From an uncultured Stomatobaculum sp. (GTDB taxonomy: Bacteria; Bacillota; Clostridia; Lachnospirales; Lachnospiraceae): a stretch of 64,000 nucleotides of DNA. How positions within the stretch are numbered: the first letter of the stretch is position 1; every line of letters starts with the position of its first letter. The stretch spans positions 1-64,000 of the forward strand of contig NZ_CALEYG010000012.1 in NCBI RefSeq assembly GCF_937924975.1, in the 5' to 3' direction. Made by a program: the position numbers and the translations under genes. Shown here piece by piece: positions 32,850 to 44,542 of the stretch. The notes under the pieces were generated by a model. That model had not been told where the DNA came from. It was given only the letters and a program-made list of their open reading frames with translations, and did no database searches.

Positions 32850-33689
32850 TCAGCCCGCGATGTTCGCGTACTTCAGTCCCTCGCTCTCGGTTCCGGATAT
32901 TTCGATCACATGGCCGAAGAAGAGATCGTCGTCGTCATAGTAGGCGACCAGATTTCCGTCCCAACTTAGCACCAGGCTCTCCGGCTGTATGCGCCGCATG
33001 AAGTCCTCTTCCGTGAGTTCCGGGGCGTTCTCGTTCTCCTCATCGCTCGACTGCCAGTCGTTCGCGAGCTCGGTGAGTTCCTTGGCCGCAAAGCGGCGAA
33101 GCTCGCTGTCCCAGTGCGCGGCATCCGTGGCAAGCTTACGCGCAAAGGCCCGCACCTTGTCCCAGGTCTCCGTATCGTCCGTGTCGATTTCGAGGGAGAG
33201 GCTCATGCGCCCGTCGCCCCAGGGGATTTCGCCCTCCAGCCAGTCGAGCTCCCGGTTCAGCGTGAGCTTGCCGAGCACTTCGTCGTTCAGTTCAACCGGC
33301 TTTTGGTATTCCTCCCAATAAGCCTCGAGTTCCGGACAGGAAACCGCGGGCTCCAGTACCTCGACCAGCAGCCAGGCATTGAACTTTTCCGGCGTGGTGT
33401 GCTCCGGCACCGCACTCGGCTTCATGCGGCGCAGCTTGAGACGGCAAATCTGTCCTCTTGCAAGGCGCCCCCAGCCGTACTCTCCGTTCCTCTCCTCCTC
33501 GCTGAGCGGCCACTCGACTCTGCCTTCTCGAATCACACAGCTCCCGTCCGGAAAAACCATGCCGAGCGAAATTGCCGTCATATCCCAGAAATTTCCCTCT
33601 TTATAGTAACCCGCGCCGAGGCATCTCTGAATGAGCACCAGAACTTCCTGTTCCTCGCTCTCGTACTTTTGATAATAGCTCTCGTACAT
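32850..33689 (-). CDS. DUF2262 domain protein
   Basis: 279 residues. The C-terminal ~160 residues match the DUF2262 pattern: LGKLTLNRELDWLEGEIPWG, SLSLEIDTDD, WDSELRRFAAKELTELANDW, LTEEDFMRRI and the closing YYDDDDLFFGHVIEISG. The N-terminal half is a separate acidic/aromatic region. Biochemistry is unknown; members recur in toxin-immunity islands. The ATG at 33689 follows GGGAG by 5 bp. It is the first gene of the cluster, starting only ~28 bp after the ppdK terminator, which leaves little room for a promoter. Confidence 0.8.
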   Translation of the reverse strand: MYESYYQKYESEEQEVLVLIQRCLGAGYYKEGNFWDMTAISLGMVFPDGSCVIREGRVEWPLSEEERNGEYGWGRLARGQICRLKLRRMKPSAVPEHTTPEKFNAWLLVEVLEPAVSCPELEAYWEEYQKPVELNDEVLGKLTLNRELDWLEGEIPWGDGRMSLSLEIDTDDTETWDKVRAFARKLATDAAHWDSELRRFAAKELTELANDWQSSDEENENAPELTEEDFMRRIQPESLVLSWDGNLVAYYDDDDLFFGHVIEISGTESEGLKYANIAG

Positions 33690-33716
33690 CTTGGCTCCCT
33701 TTCCCCGCAACACAAA

Positions 33717-33752
33717 AGCCCCCGCCGCCCCGTGAGGGAAACGGCGGGGACT
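33717..33752 (-). terminator. Terminator of ppdK
   Basis: An 11-bp GC-rich stem (AGCCCCCGCCG/CGGCGGGGACT, one wobble) followed on the minus strand by TTTTGTG. Confidence 0.8.
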
Positions 33753-33801
33753 CTTTCTGTCCGGGCTTATCTGTTAGCGCTCAGCCTTTGCAGGCCGAGT
33801 C

Positions 33802-36429
<2,628 letters not shown>

Positions 36430-36478
36430 CTCTACCTCCTGTGAACACGAATCTAGGATTTTGTTCTACAACGTTAGC

Positions 36479-36507
36479 ATCATACCACAAAAGTTTGTTT
36501 TTTAACA
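36479..36507 (-). promoter_or_regulatory. Promoter of ppdK
   Basis: Minus strand TGTTAA, 17-bp spacer, TATGAT, about 50 bp upstream of the start codon. Confidence 0.6.
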
Positions 36508-36520
36508 GATACACGCTTCC

Positions 36521-37909
36521 TCAAAACGTAAACTTGTCCAGAAAATAGTTTCTGAGCTCGGAAATTTTGATGCGTTCCTGTTCCATGCTATCGCGGTCGC
36601 GGATGGTGACACTCTGATCCTCCGCGGACTCGAAGTCGTAAGTCACGCAGTAAGGCGTGCCGATCTCATCCTCGCGACGATAGCGCTTGCCGATTGCACC
36701 GCGGTCGTCGTAGTCGCAGTTCCAGTATTTCGAGAGCTCCGCATAGATCTTCTCCGCGCCCTCGCCGAGCTTCTTGGAGAGCGGCAGCACCGCAATCTTC
36801 ACCGGAGCGAGTGCCGGGTGGAAGTGGAGCACGGTGCGCACATCGCCGCCCGGGAGTTCTTCCTCATCGTAGGCGTTGCAGAGGAAGGCGAGCGTCACGC
36901 GGTCCGCGCCGAGCGAGGGCTCAATGACATAGGGGATGTACTTCTCCTTGCTCTCCTCGTCGAAGTAGCTTAAATCCTCGCCCGAAACTTCCTGGTGGCG
37001 CGAGAGGTCGTAGTTCGTTCTGTCCGCAATGCCCCAGAGCTCGCCCCAGCCGAAGGGGAAGCGGAACTCGAGATCGGTTGTCGCCTTAGAATAGAAGGAA
37101 AGCTCCTCTTTCTCGTGGTCGCGCGCGCGGAGCATATCCTCGCGCATACCAAGCTTTTTCAGCCACTGGATGCACTGCTCCTTCCAGTACGCGAACCACT
37201 CGAGGTCCGTGTCCGGCTTGCAGAAGAACTCGAGCTCCATCTGCTCAAACTCACGGGTGCGGAAGGTAAAATTGCCCGGTGTGATTTCGTTCCGGAAGGA
37301 CTTGCCGATCTGGCCGATGCCGAACGGAATCTTCTTCCGGGAGGTGCGCTGCACATTCTTGAAGTTCACAAAGATGCCCTGTGCCGTCTCCGGGCGCAGG
37401 TAGACCGTGTTCTTCGCGTCCTCGGTCACGCCCTGGAAGGTCTTGAACATGAGATTGAACTCGCGAATGTCCGTGAAGTCGTGCTTGCCGCAGCTCGGGC
37501 ACGCAATCTCGTGCTCCTTGATATAGGTCTGCATCTTCTCGTGGCTCCAGCCGTCCACACCGGACTCGAGCTCTACGCCGTGCTCCGCCGCGTAGTCCTC
37601 AATCAGCTTGTCCGCACGGAAACGCTCGTGACAGCTCTTGCAGTCCATGAGCGGATCCGAGAAGCTGCCGATGTGACCGGAGGCAACCCAGGTCTGCGTG
37701 TTCATGAGAATCGCACAGTCCACGCCGACATTGTAGGGCGACTCCTGAATAAACTTCTGCCACCACGCTCTCTTCACGTTGTTCTTTAACTCAACGCCGA
37801 GATTGCCGTAATCCCAGGTATTCGCAAGACCGCCGTAAATTTCCGAGCCGGGATAGACAAACCCTCTCGCCTTCGCAAGTGACACGATTTTTTCCATTGT
37901 ATAATCCAT
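36521..37909 (-). CDS. glyS: Glycyl-tRNA synthetase, dimeric type
   Basis: Charges tRNA-Gly with glycine. The 462-residue class II enzyme is of the alpha2 type, not the alpha2beta2 type. Visible: YPGSEIYGGLANTWDYGNLG at the N-terminus, an insertion with zinc-type cysteines (CKSCH, CPSCG), motif 2 (FRNEITPGNFTFRTREFEQM), motif 3 (EPSLGADRVTLAFL) and the C-terminal anticodon-binding domain. No T-box is possible because recO ends only ~36 bp upstream. ATG follows GAGGGG. Confidence 0.97.
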   Translation of the reverse strand: MDYTMEKIVSLAKARGFVYPGSEIYGGLANTWDYGNLGVELKNNVKRAWWQKFIQESPYNVGVDCAILMNTQTWVASGHIGSFSDPLMDCKSCHERFRADKLIEDYAAEHGVELESGVDGWSHEKMQTYIKEHEIACPSCGKHDFTDIREFNLMFKTFQGVTEDAKNTVYLRPETAQGIFVNFKNVQRTSRKKIPFGIGQIGKSFRNEITPGNFTFRTREFEQMELEFFCKPDTDLEWFAYWKEQCIQWLKKLGMREDMLRARDHEKEELSFYSKATTDLEFRFPFGWGELWGIADRTNYDLSRHQEVSGEDLSYFDEESKEKYIPYVIEPSLGADRVTLAFLCNAYDEEELPGGDVRTVLHFHPALAPVKIAVLPLSKKLGEGAEKIYAELSKYWNCDYDDRGAIGKRYRREDEIGTPYCVTYDFESAEDQSVTIRDRDSMEQERIKISELRNYFLDKFTF

Positions 37910-37945
37910 CGTTTTCCCCTCTCTCTCTTGCCGATGCTCTCTATT

Positions 37946-38602
37946 CTACTGCACCCGCCGCATTTCTTCCAGCACGGAAAGCGCGCGGAAATGATGCGGC
38001 GCAACCTGAGAACGCAGTGCGTCTACATTCGCCGCAAATTCTCGCAGCGCAGTCTCACCGACGGTAAAGGTAAAAAGCTTTTCCACCGGCGTTCGCACCA
38101 CATAGTCCCAGGTGTAAGCGCAGTTCTCATGGGTTTTGAGCGGCGGCGATACGACATAGCTCCCGTCCAGTACCAGAAGCTTTAACTCCAGAATGCGCCG
38201 CACGAGTTCCCGCGGGAGCTCCGGCTTTTCCAGGGCGAGCAGCGCAAAGTAGAGAAGCTTTAAGCCCTCTTCTTCCCGCTGAAACTCCCGGTAAAAGTAG
38301 TCGGCGAGTTCCAGAAAGTAGCTCGCATAGCAGAGCGCCAGGGCATCCGCCTCCAATGTTCCGAAGAAGCGAAGTCCCTCCGCCGCCGTGATGATATCGG
38401 CGTCCCTGCCCGGGTGCAGCGTAAACTTGCCGTAGACCAGGGGGCGCGCAATGCCCATCAGCGGGCTGCCCTGGCGGGCGGCGCCCCGCGCGAAGCAGGA
38501 GAGCTTCCCCTTTTCCCGCGTGAGTATTGTGACGCGCCGGTCCCGCTCGCCGATCGGCATGGTCTTTAGAACCAGACCGGTGACTTCCTCGCCCTCTCTC
38601 AT
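37946..38602 (-). CDS. recO: DNA repair protein RecO
   Basis: Loads RecA with RecR during recombinational repair. The 218-residue product has the N-terminal OB fold (TGLVLKTMPIGERDRRVTIL, TREKGKLSCFARGA) and the C-terminal helical domain. It is shorter than many RecO proteins (~240-250) and lacks the CxxC...CxxC zinc motif seen in some Firmicutes, having a single Cys in THENCAYTW. The start overlaps the era stop by 4 bp (ATGA), matching the common era-recO order. Confidence 0.93.
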   Translation of the reverse strand: MREGEEVTGLVLKTMPIGERDRRVTILTREKGKLSCFARGAARQGSPLMGIARPLVYGKFTLHPGRDADIITAAEGLRFFGTLEADALALCYASYFLELADYFYREFQREEEGLKLLYFALLALEKPELPRELVRRILELKLLVLDGSYVVSPPLKTHENCAYTWDYVVRTPVEKLFTFTVGETALREFAANVDALRSQVAPHHFRALSVLEEMRRVQ

Positions 38603-39492
38603 ACTTTCTTGATGTCATAGCCGAAGGAGCGGAGCTGGGTGTCGTTGTCCCGCCAGTCGCGCCGCACCTTGACCCAGAGCTTTAAGTTCACCTTGCTCTC
38701 CGTCATCTCTTCGATGGCCTTCCTGGCACCGATGCCGATGCGCTTTAACATCTGGCCGCCCTTGCCGATCACCATGCCCTTATGGGACTCCCGCTCGCAG
38801 ATGATGTTGGCGTCGATATCGAAGCCGCCGTCCTCTCGCTCTTTCATGCGCTCGACCGTGACGGCGACGCCGTGCGGCACCTCGTCGCGGAGTAAGCGCA
38901 GGGTCTGCTCCCGGATCAGCTCGCCCGCGAGTTCCCGCATCGGCGCCTCGGTCACGGTGTCCTCGCTGTAGAAGAACGGTCCCTCCGGCAGATAGCGGTA
39001 CAGGGTGTCGAGCAAGAGCTCTATGTTCTCGCTCTTTAAGGCCGCGACCGCGACCAGATCCTTCGGACGGCAAAAGTCCTCATAGGCCTTGACCTGCGCG
39101 GCGAGCCGCGCCTTGTCGGTGATCTTGTCGATTTTGTTGACCGCGAGAATCAGCGGCTGACGGCACTTTTTAAGCCGCTCGGCAAGTTCCCGCTCCGCAG
39201 CCCCTATGTGCTCGCTCACATCGACAATCCAGAGAATCACATCCGCCTCTTCGATGGTCTTCTCGGCGACGCCGACCATGAAACGCCCGAGCTTATTTTT
39301 CGCGCGTGTCAGTCCCGGCGTGTCCTCGAACACAATCTGTCCGCGCTCATCCGTGTAGACGGTGCGAATCTGATTCCGCGTGGTCTGCGCCTTCTCCGAG
39401 GTAATCGCGATTTTCTGCCCGATCAGATGATTCATGAGGGTCGACTTCCCGACATTCGGGCGCCCGATCAGCGCGACAAATCCTGCTTTCAT
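38599..39492 (-). CDS. era: GTPase Era
   Basis: Essential GTPase that binds 16S rRNA and assists 30S maturation; 297 residues. P-loop GRPNVGKST, switch-region T in TTRNQIRTVYT, DTPG, and NKID are all present. The C-terminal KH domain carries the family stretch HKGMVIGKGGQMLKRIG. The ATG at 39492 follows GGAG and overlaps the protease stop (ATGA); the longer in-frame version is an artefact of reading through that gene. Confidence 0.98.
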   Translation of the reverse strand: MKAGFVALIGRPNVGKSTLMNHLIGQKIAITSEKAQTTRNQIRTVYTDERGQIVFEDTPGLTRAKNKLGRFMVGVAEKTIEEADVILWIVDVSEHIGAAERELAERLKKCRQPLILAVNKIDKITDKARLAAQVKAYEDFCRPKDLVAVAALKSENIELLLDTLYRYLPEGPFFYSEDTVTEAPMRELAGELIREQTLRLLRDEVPHGVAVTVERMKEREDGGFDIDANIICERESHKGMVIGKGGQMLKRIGIGARKAIEEMTESKVNLKLWVKVRRDWRDNDTQLRSFGYDIKKV

Positions 39493-42458
39493 GCCCCTGT
39501 CTCCTCGCTCTCCTTGGCAAAGAGCTGCGGAATCTCCGTAAAGAAGTCCTCCGCCCGCTCGATTGCGCCCTCGTTTCCAATCACGCACTTTGCCTCGTAT
39601 TTCAGCGCCTCCCGTACCAGCGGCGCAAGCGCCCGTATGTCCTTCGGGGTCGCCGAGAGCACTTCCGCGCGCTCCTTGGCAAACATTTCATCCGTCACCT
39701 TCGAGTAATATGCAGAGAGCGCCAGAAGGCCGCTGAGCTGCGGCGTGCGCGGCGTATCCATCTCGCCGACGGCGCCGATGATGGCCTTGGTCATCTCTCT
39801 CTCGTCCGCCTCGTACCGCTCGAGATAGGCAGGTGTGCCCTCGTAGACCTTGTCGGTCTCCTCGAGCTTCGGATCTCGGTAGGAGCTGAAGACCACGCTG
39901 CCGCCGCGTCCGAAGCGGACCGCGCAGCCGTAGGCCCCGCCCTTCGAGCGGATCTCATTCCAGAGATAACCGTAGCTCAGCATGGTCTGGGCAATGCGGA
40001 GCGCACCCGTGTAACGGAAGCCGCCCGTGCGGAAATTGCCGACCCGCGCCACATAGTTTACGCGGGAAGCCGAGCGAAAGCCCTCGCGCCGGATATCTTC
40101 CACGAGACGGAAGCGGCTTTCGCCCTTGCCGCCCGCCGGATAGCGCTCTCCGAGCGTTCTAAGCAGCGGCAACAGCGCCTCCTTGCCCGCCTCCTCCGCG
40201 GTCAGATGCACAAGCAGGCGACCGCGCACGACAGTCTCTCGAAGGAGTTTTTGCGCGCGCTCACAGAAAGCGCGGCGCGCGGACTCTGCCGAGAGGCGCT
40301 CTAAGAAGCGGTAGTAGGCGATGCCCCGTGTCACATCCCGGAAGAGACCGTTTTCGCTGAAATAGGAGGCCGCGCGGTTTGCCGCGGCGACATCGCCCGC
40401 GGAGAGGAGCGTGTCCTTTAAGCCCGCGCGAATTTCGCCGATCAGATTGCGGATTCTCGCCTCGTCCGTAAAGAGTGTCTGCAGGAGCTGCTCGTTGACA
40501 AGATTCAGCGCCTGTTCCGCCTTTTCCGTCAGGAACTTGACCGAAGCCGAGAAAATTCTCCGGTCGCCCTGAAAATCCGCAAGGTCCGGGTAGTTGTCAA
40601 TGCCGAATTGAATGCCGCCGGTGTGAAGATTGACAAGCGTCGAGAGTTCGGTGTAGCTGTGGGCCTCCGTGCTCAGATAGCCGAGCAGATCCTTGATTAA
40701 CGCGAGCGCCGAGAGATCTTCGACCGGTAAATCGCTCACGTCAAAGTCGAGGCGGAGATAGTCGATGCCTGTCGTGTTCCGCGCCGCGTAGTGGAAGGGC
40801 ATCTCGCCGAGCGTACCCATCTCGTAGCAAAGCGGTGTGTTTTCCGCAGCGAGATCTTCGCGGGACAGCATCGGAATCGTCCGGAGTGCCGCCTCGCTGT
40901 CCGGCGCATCCTGGTAAACCTTCATCTCTTTGCCGAAGCGAACCAGCGCCTCTCTCTCTTCCGCTGTCATGGCCGCCTTGACGGCCGCGAGCTTTTCGGC
41001 ATCCTCGGCCTCGCGCTTTGCCGTGAGACCGCGCACCGGATAGAGCTCTGCGACCGCGTAATCCTCGTTGTTGAGGAGCTGCTCCCGGATCAGCTGCTCA
41101 AAGTAGTTATCTCCCACTTTGCCGCGGAGTGCGTCAAAGAGACCCGCAAACTTTAAGTGCAGGCAGGGATCGCCGTCGTAAATCCAGCTTTCAAAGCTCT
41201 GCAGGCCGTACATCAGGCCCTTCGGATAGGAACCGAAATTCGCCTCGCGCGCGCGGAACTCGGCCATATTGATTGCCGCGAGCAGCATCTCGTGGTCAAG
41301 TCCGTCTTCCGCAAGCTCTGTGAGCAGTTCCCGGACGCGGCACACGAAAGCGTCCTTCTGCTCGCGTCTTAAGTGCTTCGCCGTAATCTGGAAATAGGGT
41401 TCGCGGATGCCGTTTGCATAGCCGCCGTAGACATCATCCCCGAAGCCCTCCTCAATCAGCCTGTCGTGCAGGATGGCACCGGACGCCTTTAAGAGCACAT
41501 AGTCGAGCGCCTGAAACGCATTGTAAGGCACCGGCTCGAGCTGTCCGCCGACACGGATGTTCAGCGAGACATAGGCCGCATTCTCTTCGCTCTCGGCATC
41601 GCCGATCGAATACGGACGCGATACCGAGACCGGCGCGGCGAGCGGCTTCGGCACCGGAACGGCCGAGTCGATTGCGAGACGCTCGTACTTCGAGAGATAG
41701 TTTTCATCGAGAAAACGGAGACGCTCCGCCATGTCGAGGTCACCGTAGAGGTAGATAAAGGCATTGCTCGGGTGGTAATAACGGCGGTGAAAATCGAGAT
41801 ACGCCTCGTAGGTCAGATCCGGAATGAAATCGGGATCGCCGCCGGATTCCTCGGCATAGGGGTGTCCCGGGAACAGCGCTTCATTGACCGCGCGCGCCAT
41901 CACCTCATCCGGGTCCGAATACACGCCTTTCATCTCATTGTAGACGACGCCGTTCCGGCTGAGTTTTCCGTCTTCGCTCTCCAGTTCGTATCTCCAGCCC
42001 TCCTGCCGGAAAATCTTCTCCTCTTTGTAGAACAGCGGGTGGAAGACCGCGTCGAGATAGACATCCATCAGGTTCTCAAAGTCCTTCGGGTTGCAGCTCG
42101 CAACCGGGTAGACCGTGCGGTCCGGGTAGGTCATCGCATTCAGGAAGGTGTTGAGTGAGCCCTTCACAAGCTCCATGAACGGCTCTTTGACCGGATACTT
42201 CTCCGAGCCGCAGAGCACGGTGTGCTCGATAATGTGGGCGACGCCGGTCGAATCCTGCGACGGCGTCCGGAAGCCGATTGTAAAGACCTTGTTCGGATCA
42301 TCCGCGAGCAGGAGAAACACGCGCGCGCCGGTCTTCTTGTGCGAGAGCACCACGCCGTCCGCGTGCAGTTCTTTCATGTCGGTGATTTGCCGGATCTCAT
42401 AGGCATCCAGCCGCTTCAAGGCTTCCAGCTGTTCTTCCCGGTTCCGTTTTGCTGTCAT
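39489..42458 (-). CDS. M16C family metalloprotease (PreP/Cym1-like)
   Basis: 989-residue zinc peptidase of the presequence-protease type, normally a peptide-degrading clamshell made of four homologous domains. The inverted zinc motif is HIIEH (His75, Glu78, His79) in STGVAHIIEHTVLCGSEKYP, with the downstream Glu in the NGVVYNEMKGVY segment. It is soluble and probably cytoplasmic. ATG follows AGAGGAG. It heads a run with era, recO and glyS, coupled to era by a 4-bp overlap. Confidence 0.93.
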   Translation of the reverse strand: MTAKRNREEQLEALKRLDAYEIRQITDMKELHADGVVLSHKKTGARVFLLLADDPNKVFTIGFRTPSQDSTGVAHIIEHTVLCGSEKYPVKEPFMELVKGSLNTFLNAMTYPDRTVYPVASCNPKDFENLMDVYLDAVFHPLFYKEEKIFRQEGWRYELESEDGKLSRNGVVYNEMKGVYSDPDEVMARAVNEALFPGHPYAEESGGDPDFIPDLTYEAYLDFHRRYYHPSNAFIYLYGDLDMAERLRFLDENYLSKYERLAIDSAVPVPKPLAAPVSVSRPYSIGDAESEENAAYVSLNIRVGGQLEPVPYNAFQALDYVLLKASGAILHDRLIEEGFGDDVYGGYANGIREPYFQITAKHLRREQKDAFVCRVRELLTELAEDGLDHEMLLAAINMAEFRAREANFGSYPKGLMYGLQSFESWIYDGDPCLHLKFAGLFDALRGKVGDNYFEQLIREQLLNNEDYAVAELYPVRGLTAKREAEDAEKLAAVKAAMTAEEREALVRFGKEMKVYQDAPDSEAALRTIPMLSREDLAAENTPLCYEMGTLGEMPFHYAARNTTGIDYLRLDFDVSDLPVEDLSALALIKDLLGYLSTEAHSYTELSTLVNLHTGGIQFGIDNYPDLADFQGDRRIFSASVKFLTEKAEQALNLVNEQLLQTLFTDEARIRNLIGEIRAGLKDTLLSAGDVAAANRAASYFSENGLFRDVTRGIAYYRFLERLSAESARRAFCERAQKLLRETVVRGRLLVHLTAEEAGKEALLPLLRTLGERYPAGGKGESRFRLVEDIRREGFRSASRVNYVARVGNFRTGGFRYTGALRIAQTMLSYGYLWNEIRSKGGAYGCAVRFGRGGSVVFSSYRDPKLEETDKVYEGTPAYLERYEADEREMTKAIIGAVGEMDTPRTPQLSGLLALSAYYSKVTDEMFAKERAEVLSATPKDIRALAPLVREALKYEAKCVIGNEGAIERAEDFFTEIPQLFAKESEETGA

Positions 42459-42485
42459 ATAAGCTCCTCTCTATATGTATGTCGT

Positions 42486-43301
42486 TTACAGGCGTCCCAG
42501 AAACTTATCCTTTAAGAGCGCGATGCTCTCTCGCGCGAGATAGTGCAAGAAAAGCACAGGGTCGCTCGGCGCGGAAATGCCGAGCGCCTGTATGCCGAAC
42601 TGCTTTTTTAAGATTGCGGAAGCCCGGTAGAGATGAAACTCCGAGCTGACGATGCCAAGCGATACCGGCTCCGGTGAGACCAGCAAAAAGCTCTCGCCGC
42701 GCAGGTCGAAAAAGCAGGGATTGCTCTCGTTGCGGAGGCGATAGAGCAGCGCATGGCTGTATACAATGTTCTCGTAGGTGTTCTTCGACTGCATCTCAAG
42801 GAGCAGTCGGTAGCGCGGAATGCCATGCTGTTCCAGGTAGGCAGCCATTGCCTCGGCCTCGCTCCGCTGCCCCCGCCGATCGTGACCGCCGCTCAGCACG
42901 AAACTGGTGTCCGGCGATTCTTCGGCAAAGCGGAGCGCTGCGTCGAGGCGCTGTCGGAGCGTTTTGGAGAGCGTCCCGTCCGGTTTCAGTCCCGCACCGA
43001 GCACAATCGCATACTCGGGACTTCCCTTTTCCTTGGGATGCATGCCGGACGCAATCACGATGCCGGCCGCCATGAGCACAACCATGCCGAGAAGGCTGAG
43101 GGTATGCACAAAAGTCAGAATAAACAGCGAGACTCTCTCCGGGCTTTTCGCGTGCAGGTAGCGAAGCAGCGCATTCACAAGGCACACGCCCGCAAAGAAG
43201 AGCCAGATCCAGCTGCCGGACAGAAGCTGTTTTGCGTAGATCAGGAGAACCACGAAGTAAACCGCCGAGAAGCCCGCGGCACTCAGAAAAAAGGCGGTCA
43301 T
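42486..43301 (-). CDS. YdcF/SanA/ElyC-like membrane protein (DUF218)
   Basis: 271 residues. Three N-terminal membrane helices (about residues 4-25, 31-48 and 60-85) are followed by an extracytoplasmic or peripheral Rossmann-like DUF218 domain with YAIVLGAGL, SFVLSGGHDRRGQRSEAEAM, SKNTYENIVYS and a conserved SSEFHLYRA. Members act in envelope/vancomycin resistance or are uncharacterised; the substrate is unknown. It overlaps the U32 gene by 4 bp (ATGA). Confidence 0.85.
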   Translation of the reverse strand: MTAFFLSAAGFSAVYFVVLLIYAKQLLSGSWIWLFFAGVCLVNALLRYLHAKSPERVSLFILTFVHTLSLLGMVVLMAAGIVIASGMHPKEKGSPEYAIVLGAGLKPDGTLSKTLRQRLDAALRFAEESPDTSFVLSGGHDRRGQRSEAEAMAAYLEQHGIPRYRLLLEMQSKNTYENIVYSHALLYRLRNESNPCFFDLRGESFLLVSPEPVSLGIVSSEFHLYRASAILKKQFGIQALGISAPSDPVLFLHYLARESIALLKDKFLGRL

Positions 43302-44542
43302 TTCGCGGTCTCCGTGCGGAGCAATTCGCCGACGGCCGGTACCGCCGAGAAGCGGACTGCGAGCGCCTCTTTGGGATGCGGCGCGCTCTCGACCGAGAGC
43401 CCCTCGTGATTCCGGATTTCCAGCACGGTCAGCAGCTCGTTGCTGCCGTCAAAGCACATGCGCTCAATCCGGTCTCCGACCGAAAATTTATTTTTCTGTT
43501 CAAAGTGTGCGTAGCCCTCGGCATCGACCGCTGCAATTTTTCCGAGATAGGTGTAGTTCCGCACATAAGTGTTGCTGTCGTAGATCTGCGCCTCTTCGTT
43601 CGGTTTTCCGAAGAAAAAGCCCGTCGTGTACTCCCGATACGTGCACTTTCCGATTTCCTCCCGATACGATTCGAGATTCGCCGCATATTTTTCCGGGCTC
43701 TCGAGGTAGTCGTCGATGGCACGGCGATACGCGCGCGCCGTGACGGCCGCATAGAGCGCGGTCTTCATCCTGCCCTCAATTTTAAAGCTGTCAATTCCGC
43801 TCTCGATGAGTTCCGGAATGTGGTCTATCATGCAGAGGTCCTTCGAGTTAAAGAGGAAGGTCCCTCTCTCGTTCTCAAAGACCGGCATGGACTCGCCCGG
43901 GCGTTTCTCCTCGGTCACGCTGTACTGCCAGCGGCAGGGATGCGTGCACTCGCCGTGGTTTGCGTCCCGCCCCGCCATGAAGCTCGAAAGCAGGCAGCGC
44001 CCCGAATAGGAAATACACATGGCGCCGTGCACAAAGGTCTCAATCTCCATCTCCGCCGGGATTTTTTCCCGGATTTCGCGTATCTCCGCGAGCGAGAGCT
44101 CTCTGGCCGTCACAACGCGACTCGCGCCGAGGTCCCGCCAGAAGAGGAAAGTCCCGTAGTTTGTGTTGTTCGCCTGGGTACTCACATGCAACTCAATGCC
44201 GGGACAGAGGCGCTTTGCGAGCATAAAGAGCGCCGGGTCCGAGACGATGATCGCATCCGGTCTGAGTTCCGAAAGCTCTTGAAAATACCGCTCTGCCTCG
44301 TTTAAGTCGTTGTTGTGCGCGAGGATATTTGCGGTCACATACACTCGCTTTCCTCTCTCGTGCGCAAAGCGGAGCCCCTCCGCCATCTCTTCCGGGCTGA
44401 AATTCTTTGCGTTCGCGCGGAGCCCGAAGGCCTCGCCGCCGATATAGACCGCATCCGCCCCATAGTCAAAGGCTGTCTTCAGAACTTCCAGACTGCCGGC
44501 CGGCAGCAAAAGTTCCGGTTGCTTCCTCTTCTCTCTGCTCAA
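43298..44542 (-). CDS. U32 family peptidase-like protein (TrhP/YrrO-type tRNA hydroxylation protein)
   Basis: 414 residues. Family landmarks: PELLLPAGSLEVLKTAFDYG, AVYIGGEAFGLRANAKNFS, FVHGAMCISYSGRCLLSSF, GECTHPCRW and SFKIEGRMK, with the cysteines that bind an Fe-S cluster in relatives. In B. subtilis the yrrN/yrrO products hydroxylate tRNA wobble uridine, and the adjacent trmR methylates the product. The same neighbour here supports that role. Only one U32 gene is present, not two. Start is TTG at 44542 after AAGGAG, placing the first 77 bp inside trmR. Confidence 0.88.
   Translation of the reverse strand: MSREKRKQPELLLPAGSLEVLKTAFDYGADAVYIGGEAFGLRANAKNFSPEEMAEGLRFAHERGKRVYVTANILAHNNDLNEAERYFQELSELRPDAIIVSDPALFMLAKRLCPGIELHVSTQANNTNYGTFLFWRDLGASRVVTARELSLAEIREIREKIPAEMEIETFVHGAMCISYSGRCLLSSFMAGRDANHGECTHPCRWQYSVTEEKRPGESMPVFENERGTFLFNSKDLCMIDHIPELIESGIDSFKIEGRMKTALYAAVTARAYRRAIDDYLESPEKYAANLESYREEIGKCTYREYTTGFFFGKPNEEAQIYDSNTYVRNYTYLGKIAAVDAEGYAHFEQKNKFSVGDRIERMCFDGSNELLTVLEIRNHEGLSVESAPHPKEALAVRFSAVPAVGELLRTETAK

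Noticed and set aside
39493..39588. N-terminal extension of Era
   Set aside because: It is read from the 3' end of the protease gene, lacks a ribosome site, and Era proteins begin at the MKAGFVAL position.
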